Shown one piece after another: positions 1 through 8,708 of a stretch of 56,676 nt of DNA. The notes below the pieces were generated by a model. The model was not told the DNA's origin. It ran no database searches and was given only the letters and a program-made list of their open reading frames with translations. The translations under genes and the position numbers were made by a program. Within the stretch, counting starts at the first letter, position 1. Each line of letters opens with the position of its first letter. Origin of the DNA: Anaerotruncus colihominis (lineage in GTDB: Bacteria > Bacillota > Clostridia > Oscillospirales > Ruminococcaceae); contig NZ_VIQT01000012.1 in the NCBI RefSeq assembly GCF_010206195.1, positions 1 through 56,676 on the forward strand, in the 5' to 3' direction.

Positions 1-395
1 GCAAAATCCATGCCGCAAAATCCATGCCAGCCGCGCGGCGTCTGTCACGGATTTTGCTGGGGGCAGGGGGTTCGTCTGAACGGGTATCTTGCGGCCCGTG
101 CGCGGTCCGCGCTTTTTATGAGGGCTGCGGCCCGGGATAAGGGCTCTGCCCTCGGGGAATGACAAGACCCACAAGGGGCCTTGTCATTCCCCTTCACCCG
201 CCGCCTTTTGAAAAAGGCGGGCGAAAACTTTTGATTACGCAGCGCCTGCCCCACTGTTTGCGGCGCAGCCGACTAAAGTTTTTTGCCGAGGCTTTTTTTC
301 AAAAAAGCCGGAAAGTTTTTTGCCGAGGCCTTTTTTCAAAAAGGCCGGAAAGTTTTTTGGCACACCTTTTTTTTCAAAAAAGGTGTGCAGGGAAT
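1..395 (+). repeat. Composite intergenic repeat, copy R1 (modules C and B)
   Basis: Bases 15-299 are identical to 56392-56676 at the other end of the window. The copy starts with module C, a chain of hairpins ending in the GGCGGGCGAAAACTTTTGAT stretch. Module B units follow, in which GCCGAGGC is followed by a T-run/A-run hairpin such as GCCTTTTTTCAAAAAGGC. Bases 1-14 duplicate bases 15-28, which could be an assembly seam. No gene is seen before 477. Confidence 0.9.
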
Positions 396-476
396 TGTCG
401 TTTTTAAGATACTTATAGGGTAACAGGCGGTGTTGGCAAACAGCTTTTCAAAGGCCGCCAAGGGAGGGGGACCAGT

Positions 477-3400
477 ATGACAAAAAAAAGATGGCTGATT
501 CCGGTGCTGGTGATGCTGGTGATTATAGGCGCAGCTGGCGCAGCGTTTTTTCTTTCGCGGCCAGAGGGCGATATGATCTATGCATCTGTCAATATCCAAC
601 CGCAGGAGCAGGAGAGCGCAGAGCCGCTCGCACCTGAAAGCACGTTTGCCATTACGCTTGATTACAGCGTGTCACAGGAGCAATTGCGTGCAATGCTGTC
701 GATTGAACCGGATATGGGGGAGTATATGATTGAAGGGAGCGGGAAAAAATGGACGCTGCGCCCGATGAACCCGCTGGAGGAAAATACAGTTTATACTGTA
801 CGCGTGATCAATCCCGATACGGGCGCGGCGGTACAGTCATTTGCATTTCAGACGCGCAGCGATTTGCTTGTAAACACGGTTTATCCCGGCGACGGCGAAA
901 CGTTTGTACCGCTGGAAACAGGGATAGAAATTACCTTGAATGCGCAGAATGTCGATCTGCAAAACCATATGGAAATCAAGCCGGCTGTTGCCGGTTCCTT
1001 TGAAACAAACGGTTATACGGTTGTCTTTAAACCCGCTGAGCCGTTGACGGCAAACAGCATTTACCGGGTAACGCTGAAAGCCGGATTGACAGCGCCGGGC
1101 GGTATGGCGCTTAAGGAGGATTATACATTCTCGTTTGAGACAGCACAGGCTGAGGATGCGCAGCGTGATTATGAGCGGCTGCGGCTTGACAGCCCGTATG
1201 CAGAAACATTTTTGCCCGGCGACCCGCTGACAGTCAAGCTGCAAAGCGGCGGCGAGGTATCCGGGCTGCCGTTCAATGTCAAAATCCACCGCTATGGCGA
1301 TATCAGCGGATATATGAAAGAGCTGCGCGAATATAACGCGTTTTATCGGGAGCGGTATGGCGAAAAGACAGATTATGTCGCCAATACAACCGGCCTGGAG
1401 GAGGTTGCCTCATATACCGGCGAGCTGTTTTCCAAAGACAGCGGATGGGGCGAGCTGTACGCGATTTTGCCGGATGACCTGGGTGAAGGGTGGTATGTCG
1501 TTACCATCTCGGGGGAGGACGCCTCCGGCTCCGACCAGTTTGTACAGAAGCTGGTTCAGGTGTGCAATTTAAGCGTTTATTCACAGTCGGCTGACGGCGA
1601 TACGCTGTTCTGGCTCAATGACCCTGCAACCGGCGGGCCGGTTGCTAAAGCCGCGCTCCAGCTTGAGGATGTGGACGGCGAAGGTGAATTCCCGGCGGTT
1701 ACAATGGCTGATGGGACGGCGCGCGTGATGACAGGGGAGAGCGAAGCTGTTTACGTAACGGTGCTGCGCGATGGAAAGAGCGTCTATTTTGCACAGGCGC
1801 CCCTGTCGCAGGCGGTTGAGACGCCGCCGCTGTCCGAACGGTATTATACGGCGCTTTATACCGACCGCGAGGCTTACCAGCCGTCGGATACCATCCATTT
1901 TTGGGGCGTTGTCAAGCCGCGCACCGGCGACAGCGCGCTGCCGCAGAACGTGTGGGTGTCGCTTTCCACCTCGTGGCCGCGTGCGGAGGTTTACCGTGTG
2001 AAAGCGGCTGTCAATCAGGCGGACGGCACATTTGAAGGCGCCATCGCTGTGACCGGGATCGCCAAAAATTATTATGAACTTTCTGTCAACGACGGCGAAC
2101 AGGGCGTTTACACCTCCAAGGGGCTTTCGCTGGAAAAATACACAAAGCCGCCGTATGAAATCGGTGTGACGCTGGATAAGGACCGCTATTATTTTGATGA
2201 AGCGGTTGGCGTTTCCATTACAGCGCGGTATTTTGACGGCACGCCTGTTTCGGGTGAAACGCTTATGCTGTCAGGCTCCTATATTGAGGAGCAATCCGTG
2301 ACGCTCGACGCATCCGGCCATGCGGGCTGTACTGTCAGGCTGAAAGCGCCAAACGATGAAAATGATCCGATGGGCTGGTCGCCGCGCAGCCTGTGGATTG
2401 AGGCGCGTAATGTGAGCGCGCAGGACGTTTATGTTTCCGGCAGCGCCAATGCAACGGTTTTGCCGTCGCGCATCGCGCTCAAGCTGGAGGGCGATTCCCC
2501 TGAAAGGCTGACCATCCGCACGGCGCAGCTCGACGATACAAAGCTGAACAGCGGCAATCCCATCAGCCCGCTGGAGGTTTACAACAGCGAGTATGACCGT
2601 CTGGCGGGCGCGCCTGTCGATGTGCCGGTGACGGTGTTGATTCACAGTGTCACACGCCGCCAGGTGGAAACCGGGAGCTATTATGATTATGTCAACAAAC
2701 GCACGGTGACGGAATATGAAACCGAGCTTGACGAGGCGGTCGCTGAAACGATTGAAACAAAGACGAGCGGCGGCGTTGTCACGCTTGAAGGGCTTGCGTA
2801 TAAAAATACGGACGATACGACCTATTGGGCCGAGGCGCGCGTTGACGGCGGCGCGGCCGGTACGGTTTGTGAAACAAACCAGTTTGGCGCGCGGCCTTAT
2901 AAGTACAGGGGCGACACGCCAATTTATACCTTCTTCAACCCGGACGACGGGGCGGCGGCCGCGCCGGTCGACGTGGGCGATACAGTCACGCTTGGATTGT
3001 ACCGCAACGGTGTAAAAACTGAAAATACCGGCCGCGTACTTTACAGCGTATTGCAGCGCCGGTCGCTCAAAAACGGCGTCTTTGACGGGGAAACGCAGAC
3101 GCTGACAATGGAAGAAAGCTTCCTGCCGAACATTGTCATTGCGGGCGCCTATTTTGACGGGCGGCATATCTATGCTGTGGAGGAATATGCAGTCCATTAC
3201 GATTACACGGACAAGGGGCTGACCGTGACGGCCGAGACAGACAAAGAATCGTACCGGCCCGGCGAAACAGCGACAGTGACGCTCAAGCTGACGGACGCGG
3301 CAGGAAATCCGGTGCCCGGCTCCGTATGTGTGGGCGTGGCCGACGAGGCGGCATTTGATGTGGCGGAACAACATGCCGAACTGCTTTACCAGCTTTACAG

Positions 3401-5591
3401 CGCGGTTTATTATCCGCGCCTGCGGCGCAGCCTGTCGTATGCGGAATATGATACCGGCGCTGATGAAAAGACATCCGCCAACGCAGAGGGCGGGGCGACC
3501 CCGATGATGGCTGACACCGGCGGCGGTGCGGGCGGCGTATTGCTGCGCGAGGACTTTGCCGATACGGCGCTGTTTAAAACGGCAAAGGCCGATGAAAACG
3601 GGCAGGCGTCCATGACCTTTGAGCTGCCGGATAATGTGACCTCATGGCGCATTACAGCGCTGGCCGTGACAGACGATTTGAAGGCCGGCGACACAGCCAG
3701 GCTTGCGGCTGCAACGCTGCCGTTTTACCTAACGCCGCTTTATACAGACACATATCTGGAGGGCGACGACGTTGTGATCGCGGCGGGCGCTGTCGGGACT
3801 GGCGCAAACCCCGGTGACGCGGTTTCGTACACGGTGACAATCGCCGACGCTGCGGGAAAAGAGCTTGACAAACAGACCGCCGAAGGAACTATTGGCGTGC
3901 GTGTGCCGTTCTCCTTTGGCAAGCTGGAGGCGGGCGCATACACGCTGACCATGGAAAGCGTGTGTGGTGAAAACAGCGACGCGGTGCGGTATCCGTTTTC
4001 AGTTGTCAAACAGGCGCTGACAACGCCGGTTTATGAGAATATGCCGCTTAAAGATACCGTGAATATTGATTCGGTGCGTTACCCGGTTAAGCTGATGGTG
4101 TATGACCAGCGGATGCAGCCATATATGGAGGGCTTGCAGTATCTTTCAATGCAGGCGGGCGAACGCACGGAGATCATTGCAGCGGCATACCGCGCACAGC
4201 TTGCGTACAATGAGCTGTTGGACGAAGCCGAACGCGAGCCGGTGCGCCGCGACGTCCGTCTGGACGATATCCAGATAGGCGACGGCGGCGTGCGTCTGCT
4301 GCCTGTCTCTGAAAGCAGCGCCGCTGTAACGGCAAAGATGCTGGTTGCGGCTCCGGAACTCATCAACAAGGGCGCGGCGCGCGATTATCTCAAGGGTGTG
4401 CTCCAGGACCCGGCCGCTGCGCAGGATGACCGTGTGATGGCTTATCTGGGGCTTGCGGCGGCAAAGGAACCAATTTTGCTTGATCTGCTGCGCATTATTT
4501 CGGAGGAGGGCGCGTCCATGACAGACGCGCAGCGCCTCTATCTGGGAACAGGGCTTGCGCTGCTCGGCGACTTTACATCAGCTGATCTTGTTTATCACTC
4601 ACTTGGCGGCCGCCTTGTCAAAGATGGCGATATGCTGTATGCTGAAGGAGCGGACGGTACGCTCGATGCGCGCATTCAAACATCGGCTGCGGCGCTGATG
4701 CTTGCATCGGTTACATCCAATCCGGATGCTGACGCGCTGATGCGTTATATGAATAACCTTGACCGGGACCGTGCAAAGAGCTACAGCACGCTTGCCAATT
4801 TGGAGATGCTGTGTTATATCAATTCATTTACGCCGCCGCAGAAGGGGGCGGAAAGCTTCAGCTACACGGATACGCAGGGTGAGACGCAAAAACGCACCCT
4901 TGAAAACGGCGGTATAGAACCGCTTTCCATGAGCTATGAGGCGTTGAAAGCCGCGAATTTCCAGGCAAACGGCAATGTGTATGCCTGTGCGCTTTACACA
5001 GGTTATGCGGATGCGGCGCAGATTCCGGATGACGAGCGCGTACAGATCACCAAGACATACACGCCTGTTGCCGGCGATGGGATCGGTGTTTCCGACCGGG
5101 TGCGCGTTGATTTGACGGTGCGTTTTTCCGACAGCGCGCCCGACGGCTGCTATATTGTTTCCGATTATATCCCATCTGGTATGCGTTATATGGAGACCTC
5201 CGGCGTTTTTGGTATCAATCCGTACTTTGACTGGATGTGGGGCGGTATTGACAATGAAGGGCAGGCCGTTTCCGGGCGGATTTACCGCAATATTGCCGTT
5301 TGGCGCGAAGCCCAGGCGGCGCTCACCGGACAGCAGTCCGGTGAAAGGGCGGCCCCGCTGGCTGACAGTGTTGCTCCGCTGCCTGACAGCGCGGCGGCCG
5401 AAGAAAAGGGGGTCCCTTCAACCAGCGGCGCACAGGCGCAGAAGGACACGGATGTATACACCCTGACATATTATGTAAGTGCGGCGCTCCCGGGCGAATT
5501 TGTTTCTGAAAGCGCATATGTGACCCCGTATATTGAGGGCACGGCTGCAAAGAGCGAGCGCGGCATGGTGACGGTTGAGGCGCAAGGCTGA
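477..5591 (+). CDS. Alpha-2-macroglobulin-like surface protein lacking the thioester
   Basis: A 1704-residue envelope protein. It has a short cytoplasmic start (MTKKR), one membrane anchor at about residues 6-27 and no lipobox cysteine. Two bacterial Ig-like domains (about 50-225) are followed by macroglobulin-type beta domains, including the MG2-like segment with YQPSDTIHFWG near residue 465. The A2M family signature (SWRITALAVTDDL) is near residue 1053, before an alpha-helical toroid region. Where thioester members carry CxEQ, this protein reads YLSMQAGERTE (about residue 1221), so the covalent trap appears absent. In this family bacterial members are thought to inhibit proteases at the cell surface, and thioester-free members are known. 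The start is set by AGGGAGGGGG about five bases upstream. The gene stands alone, followed by hairpins. Confidence 0.85.
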   Translation: MTKKRWLIPVLVMLVIIGAAGAAFFLSRPEGDMIYASVNIQPQEQESAEPLAPESTFAITLDYSVSQEQLRAMLSIEPDMGEYMIEGSGKKWTLRPMNPLEENTVYTVRVINPDTGAAVQSFAFQTRSDLLVNTVYPGDGETFVPLETGIEITLNAQNVDLQNHMEIKPAVAGSFETNGYTVVFKPAEPLTANSIYRVTLKAGLTAPGGMALKEDYTFSFETAQAEDAQRDYERLRLDSPYAETFLPGDPLTVKLQSGGEVSGLPFNVKIHRYGDISGYMKELREYNAFYRERYGEKTDYVANTTGLEEVASYTGELFSKDSGWGELYAILPDDLGEGWYVVTISGEDASGSDQFVQKLVQVCNLSVYSQSADGDTLFWLNDPATGGPVAKAALQLEDVDGEGEFPAVTMADGTARVMTGESEAVYVTVLRDGKSVYFAQAPLSQAVETPPLSERYYTALYTDREAYQPSDTIHFWGVVKPRTGDSALPQNVWVSLSTSWPRAEVYRVKAAVNQADGTFEGAIAVTGIAKNYYELSVNDGEQGVYTSKGLSLEKYTKPPYEIGVTLDKDRYYFDEAVGVSITARYFDGTPVSGETLMLSGSYIEEQSVTLDASGHAGCTVRLKAPNDENDPMGWSPRSLWIEARNVSAQDVYVSGSANATVLPSRIALKLEGDSPERLTIRTAQLDDTKLNSGNPISPLEVYNSEYDRLAGAPVDVPVTVLIHSVTRRQVETGSYYDYVNKRTVTEYETELDEAVAETIETKTSGGVVTLEGLAYKNTDDTTYWAEARVDGGAAGTVCETNQFGARPYKYRGDTPIYTFFNPDDGAAAAPVDVGDTVTLGLYRNGVKTENTGRVLYSVLQRRSLKNGVFDGETQTLTMEESFLPNIVIAGAYFDGRHIYAVEEYAVHYDYTDKGLTVTAETDKESYRPGETATVTLKLTDAAGNPVPGSVCVGVADEAAFDVAEQHAELLYQLYSAVYYPRLRRSLSYAEYDTGADEKTSANAEGGATPMMADTGGGAGGVLLREDFADTALFKTAKADENGQASMTFELPDNVTSWRITALAVTDDLKAGDTARLAAATLPFYLTPLYTDTYLEGDDVVIAAGAVGTGANPGDAVSYTVTIADAAGKELDKQTAEGTIGVRVPFSFGKLEAGAYTLTMESVCGENSDAVRYPFSVVKQALTTPVYENMPLKDTVNIDSVRYPVKLMVYDQRMQPYMEGLQYLSMQAGERTEIIAAAYRAQLAYNELLDEAEREPVRRDVRLDDIQIGDGGVRLLPVSESSAAVTAKMLVAAPELINKGAARDYLKGVLQDPAAAQDDRVMAYLGLAAAKEPILLDLLRIISEEGASMTDAQRLYLGTGLALLGDFTSADLVYHSLGGRLVKDGDMLYAEGADGTLDARIQTSAAALMLASVTSNPDADALMRYMNNLDRDRAKSYSTLANLEMLCYINSFTPPQKGAESFSYTDTQGETQKRTLENGGIEPLSMSYEALKAANFQANGNVYACALYTGYADAAQIPDDERVQITKTYTPVAGDGIGVSDRVRVDLTVRFSDSAPDGCYIVSDYIPSGMRYMETSGVFGINPYFDWMWGGIDNEGQAVSGRIYRNIAVWREAQAALTGQQSGERAAPLADSVAPLPDSAAAEEKGVPSTSGAQAQKDTDVYTLTYYVSAALPGEFVSESAYVTPYIEGTAAKSERGMVTVEAQG

Positions 5592-5612
5592 CAGGTGTTT
5601 TCGTATGAGGCG

Positions 5613-5844
5613 CGCCCCCGGCGCAGGTGCTTTTTCGCAGAAAAAGCCCGCGCCGGGGGCCAGGGGGGGCCGGGCGGCCGAATGGCCGCCCGGCCCCCCC
5701 CCCTTGGCCGTTTCCCCATGCGGGGAAACGGCGGGCGCGCCGCGCGCTAAGGCGCGCGGCGCGCCCTGTAAAGCGGCGGCGCTTGCCGCCGCTTTACAGA
5801 TACAGCCGCCGGGACATGCGGATTTTCCGCATGTCCCGGCGGCT
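5613..5844. repeat. Chain of six consecutive hairpins
   Basis: Six almost touching inverted repeats follow the macroglobulin gene at about 5613-5660, 5663-5700, 5705-5731, 5731-5764, 5765-5796 and 5804-5844. The arms differ in sequence but are each nearly perfect, for example TGTAAAGCGGCGGC paired with GCCGCCGCTTTACA. The first could act as a terminator. No open reading frame here is convincing. Confidence 0.85.
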
Positions 5845-5871
5845 TTCCGGTGGTAATTTGAAAAGGAATAT

Positions 5872-6325
5872 GGTACAATATGCGCAGAGCAAACGGCCTT
5901 ACCGTTTGCAGCCGCCGTCCGGCGGCGCCCGCTGCAAAGCAGCGGACTGCGCATACCGGGCCGCAGCCAAAACCGGCCTTGCCGGTTTTACTGCCGCTTT
6001 GCGGCAGGCAAGCCCTCAAAAAGGGCTTGCCGCTGCGGCGTCGTAACCGCAGAGCGGTTATGATGCCGGGATATGCCCAACGGCTCGCCGCTTGCGCGGC
6101 AACCGCCTTTTGATGGGCAATTGTACCCTGCCGCTTCGCGGACATGGTACAATATGCGCAGAGCAAACGGCTTTACCGTTTGCAGCCGCCGTCCGGCGGC
6201 AGCCGCTGTAAAGCAGCGGACTGCGCATACCGGGCCGCAGCCAAAACCGGCCTTGCCGGTTTTACTGCCGCTTTGCGGCAGGCAAGCCCCAAAAGGGCTT
6301 GCCGCTGCGGCACAATAACCGCATA
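5872..6325. repeat. Duplicated ~180-base multi-hairpin element
   Basis: Two copies, about 5872-6055 and 6146-6325, are nearly identical. Each begins GGTACAATATGCGCAG. In each, TATGCGCAG and CTGCGCATA form an outer stem around three inner hairpins, giving a cloverleaf-like fold, and further hairpins follow. Between the copies, 6072-6119 is an inverted-repeat unit whose reverse complement recurs at 43513-43560. The leading TGGTACAAT resembles an extended -10 promoter element, so transcription is possible but unproven. Confidence 0.8.
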
Positions 6326-6341
6326 GCCGTGTGCGGGATTT

Positions 6342-6965
6342 TCAAAGCAGCAACCGCGCAGCGCCAAGCCCCGCGAGCAGCAGCCCGGCTGCACAGGCCA
6401 GCGCACGCTTGGAGACAGGCAGGCGTGCAAGCATCCGGCCAGCGAACGCGCCAAGCGTTAAACAGATTGTTTGTATCATTCCAACAGCTGGCGGCAGCCA
6501 TACAGAGCCGGCCCCGGCAAGCGCCAGACCCACGCCTGCGCCAAGCATATCAACCGAAAGGGAAAAGCCGAGTAAAAGCGCCTCGCCAATATCGATTGCG
6601 CCGGAGCCGTCAAGATCTCCTGCGGCCGGTTCGCGGATGACAAGGATGGTCAGCCCAAGCGCACGGAAACGGCGGCGCAGCGGCGGACGCGGGGGCCGCT
6701 GCGGCTTTGGCGGGAGCAGGGCGCGGATACAGGAGGCCAGGCCAAGCACAATCAAAATCAACGCACCTGCGGCGCGTCCAAGCCATGCAGGCAAAAACGT
6801 GCCGAGCGCGCCGCCAAGCAGGATTGCTGCGGCTGCAAAGGCGGTGGACAGCAGCGCGATTGCGCCCTTGGCCGCCGCACCGATTTTGACGCCGCGCATG
6901 CCGAACGCAGCGCCCGCAGCGAACCCGTCGGCGCTCAAAGCAAGCGCTGTAAGCAGGACAAGCAT
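6342..6965 (-). CDS. ytaF: YtaF-like sporulation membrane protein (MntP superfamily)
   Basis: A 207-residue polytopic membrane protein with about six hydrophobic segments in two halves, joined by a basic/proline-rich loop (residues about 75-110). Each half begins with a small-residue helix carrying an acidic residue (ALALSADGFAAG and GFSLSVDMLGAG), the repeat seen in YtaF and the related manganese exporter MntP. Bacillus YtaF is annotated as a sporulation membrane protein; its transport activity is not established. The start is set at MLVLLTALALS, because residues encoded further upstream are not family-like. It is divergent from the DUF1015 gene. The repeat-rich region lies immediately beyond its 3' end. 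Confidence 0.8.
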   Translation of the reverse strand: MLVLLTALALSADGFAAGAAFGMRGVKIGAAAKGAIALLSTAFAAAAILLGGALGTFLPAWLGRAAGALILIVLGLASCIRALLPPKPQRPPRPPLRRRFRALGLTILVIREPAAGDLDGSGAIDIGEALLLGFSLSVDMLGAGVGLALAGAGSVWLPPAVGMIQTICLTLGAFAGRMLARLPVSKRALACAAGLLLAGLGAARLLL

Positions 6966-7433
6966 ATTTATGAAACACCACCCGGTACAATGTTCATTCC
7001 ATACTATGGATTTGCCGGGTTTTGGTGAAAAAGCTTTGAAGGGGATGGCTTTGTATACGGTCCATATTGCCCGCAAATAAGCCGGTTTCAGCAGCGGCGC
7101 GGGCATACAGCCCGTTTTTTGTGTTTTTACAGCTGTGGCAATCCTTTGCCCCACGGGGGGCGTCACGGATGGGCGTCACGGGCGGGCGTCCATGAGATGG
7201 TTATAAGATCGTCAATTGAACGTGCTTTCACTATAAAAACCTGTATTCACAGCCGCTAAGCGCTGTATGGGCGGGCCTTTTGCCCCCTGGTTGGTACAGC
7301 TTCTAAATTTTCCTGCCGGGCGGCAGTTTGCCTTCCAAAATTTATATCGGCTGGGTGTAAAGATCTTTGCCTGTCCAGCGTTTTTTGGCTGTCAATACAG
7401 GTTCTGAACTTTCAGTAAAGGCGGTTTGTTAAA
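6966..7433. other. Intergenic region between divergent ytaF and DUF1015 gene
   Basis: About 470 bases with no convincing gene. It should hold the promoters of both divergent genes, but no close match to a sigma-A consensus is clear. No long palindrome or copy of the composite repeat is seen. Confidence 0.6.
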
Positions 7434-8696
7434 ATGGATAAGGTTGGTTTTTCAACAGCAGACATCCTGCTTCCAAAGCATGTGGATATGACGCGTTGGA
7501 GCGTGATTGCATGTGACCAGTATACTTCGCAGCCGGATTATTGGGAGCGTGCAGCGCAGATAGCCGGCGCATCCCCAAGCACATTGAACCTTGTTTTGCC
7601 GGAAGTTTATCTGGAGCAGGGCGATGTTGACCGGCGCATTGCACAGATCAACGCATCCATGCGCGCCTATCTGGACAGCGGCCTGTTTCGCGTCCTGCAT
7701 GACAGCTATGTTTATGTGGAACGGACTGTCGCGCCGGGGAAGATACGGCGCGGCCTGGTTGGAAAGATCGATCTGGAACAGTATGATTACAGCGCAGGCA
7801 GCCATTCTCTGGTAAGGCCGACCGAGGGGACCGTAGAAAGCCGCCTGCCGCCGCGGATGCGCGTGCGCGAACAGGCGCCGTTGGAAAGCCCGCATATTAT
7901 GGTGCTGGTCGATGATGCACTGAATACGGTCATTGAGCCGCTGCAAAAACAAAAAAACACCATGGAACTGCTTTATGATTTTGACCTGATGGCGGACGGC
8001 GGCCATATTGCAGGCTGGCATGTGACGCCGGAGCTGTGTGCGCGGGTCGACGCGGCCATGCTGTTTTTGCTTTCAAGCCAGCAGTGCTGCCGCTGTACAG
8101 ACAGGGAGTGCCCGCCGCCGATGCTGATTGCCGTTGGCGACGGCAACCATTCGCTTGCCACGGCAAAGGCATGTTGGGAAAGGATCAAGCCCACGCTTTC
8201 CGAACAGGAACAGCGCATGCATCCGGCGCGTTACGCCCTGGCGGAGCTTGTCAACCTGCATGACAGCGCATTGGCCTTTGAACCGATCCACCGTGTTTTA
8301 TTTGATGTTGATCCCCATGATGTCTTAAAGGCGCTGCAAAAACAGCTTGGCGCATGTGAAAATGGACAGGGGCAGGCGTTTACATATGTAACAGGCGGCC
8401 GCACAGGCTGTCTTACAGTGGAAAACCCGCCGTCACCGCTGGCTGCCGGGACGCTTCAGATCTTTATTGACGGTTATCTTGCCGCGCATGGCGGGACCGT
8501 CGATTATATACACGGCGACGATGTGGTTGCAAAGCTTTCAGAAAAACCGGGGGCCATCGGCTTTTTGCTGCCTGCGATGGAAAAATCCCAGCTTTTCCCG
8601 GCGGTATGTGAAGGCGGCGCGCTCCCGCGAAAAACCTTCTCAATGGGGCATGCATATGAAAAACGTTTTTATCTGGAATGCAGAAAAATTCAATAG
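7434..8696 (+). CDS. DUF1015 family protein
   Basis: A 420-residue soluble protein of the DUF1015 family, widespread in Clostridia, with no settled function. The family hallmark GDGNHSLATAK is near residue 230, preceded by segments rich in aromatic and acidic residues, such as WSVIACDQYTSQPDYW near the N-terminus. No signal peptide or membrane segment is seen. The ATG follows AAAGGCGG at a slightly long distance. The stop lies 12 bases before the adenine deaminase start, so the two genes are probably co-transcribed. The pairing hints at a nucleotide- or amino-acid-related role but does not prove one. Confidence 0.85.
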   Translation: MDKVGFSTADILLPKHVDMTRWSVIACDQYTSQPDYWERAAQIAGASPSTLNLVLPEVYLEQGDVDRRIAQINASMRAYLDSGLFRVLHDSYVYVERTVAPGKIRRGLVGKIDLEQYDYSAGSHSLVRPTEGTVESRLPPRMRVREQAPLESPHIMVLVDDALNTVIEPLQKQKNTMELLYDFDLMADGGHIAGWHVTPELCARVDAAMLFLLSSQQCCRCTDRECPPPMLIAVGDGNHSLATAKACWERIKPTLSEQEQRMHPARYALAELVNLHDSALAFEPIHRVLFDVDPHDVLKALQKQLGACENGQGQAFTYVTGGRTGCLTVENPPSPLAAGTLQIFIDGYLAAHGGTVDYIHGDDVVAKLSEKPGAIGFLLPAMEKSQLFPAVCEGGALPRKTFSMGHAYEKRFYLECRKIQ

Positions 8697-8708
8697 GGAG
8701 GCTGTCTG

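Noticed and set aside
5600..6320. Several 60-180 codon frames after the macroglobulin gene
   Set aside because: They lie across perfect hairpins on both strands, have no ribosome sites and resemble no family.
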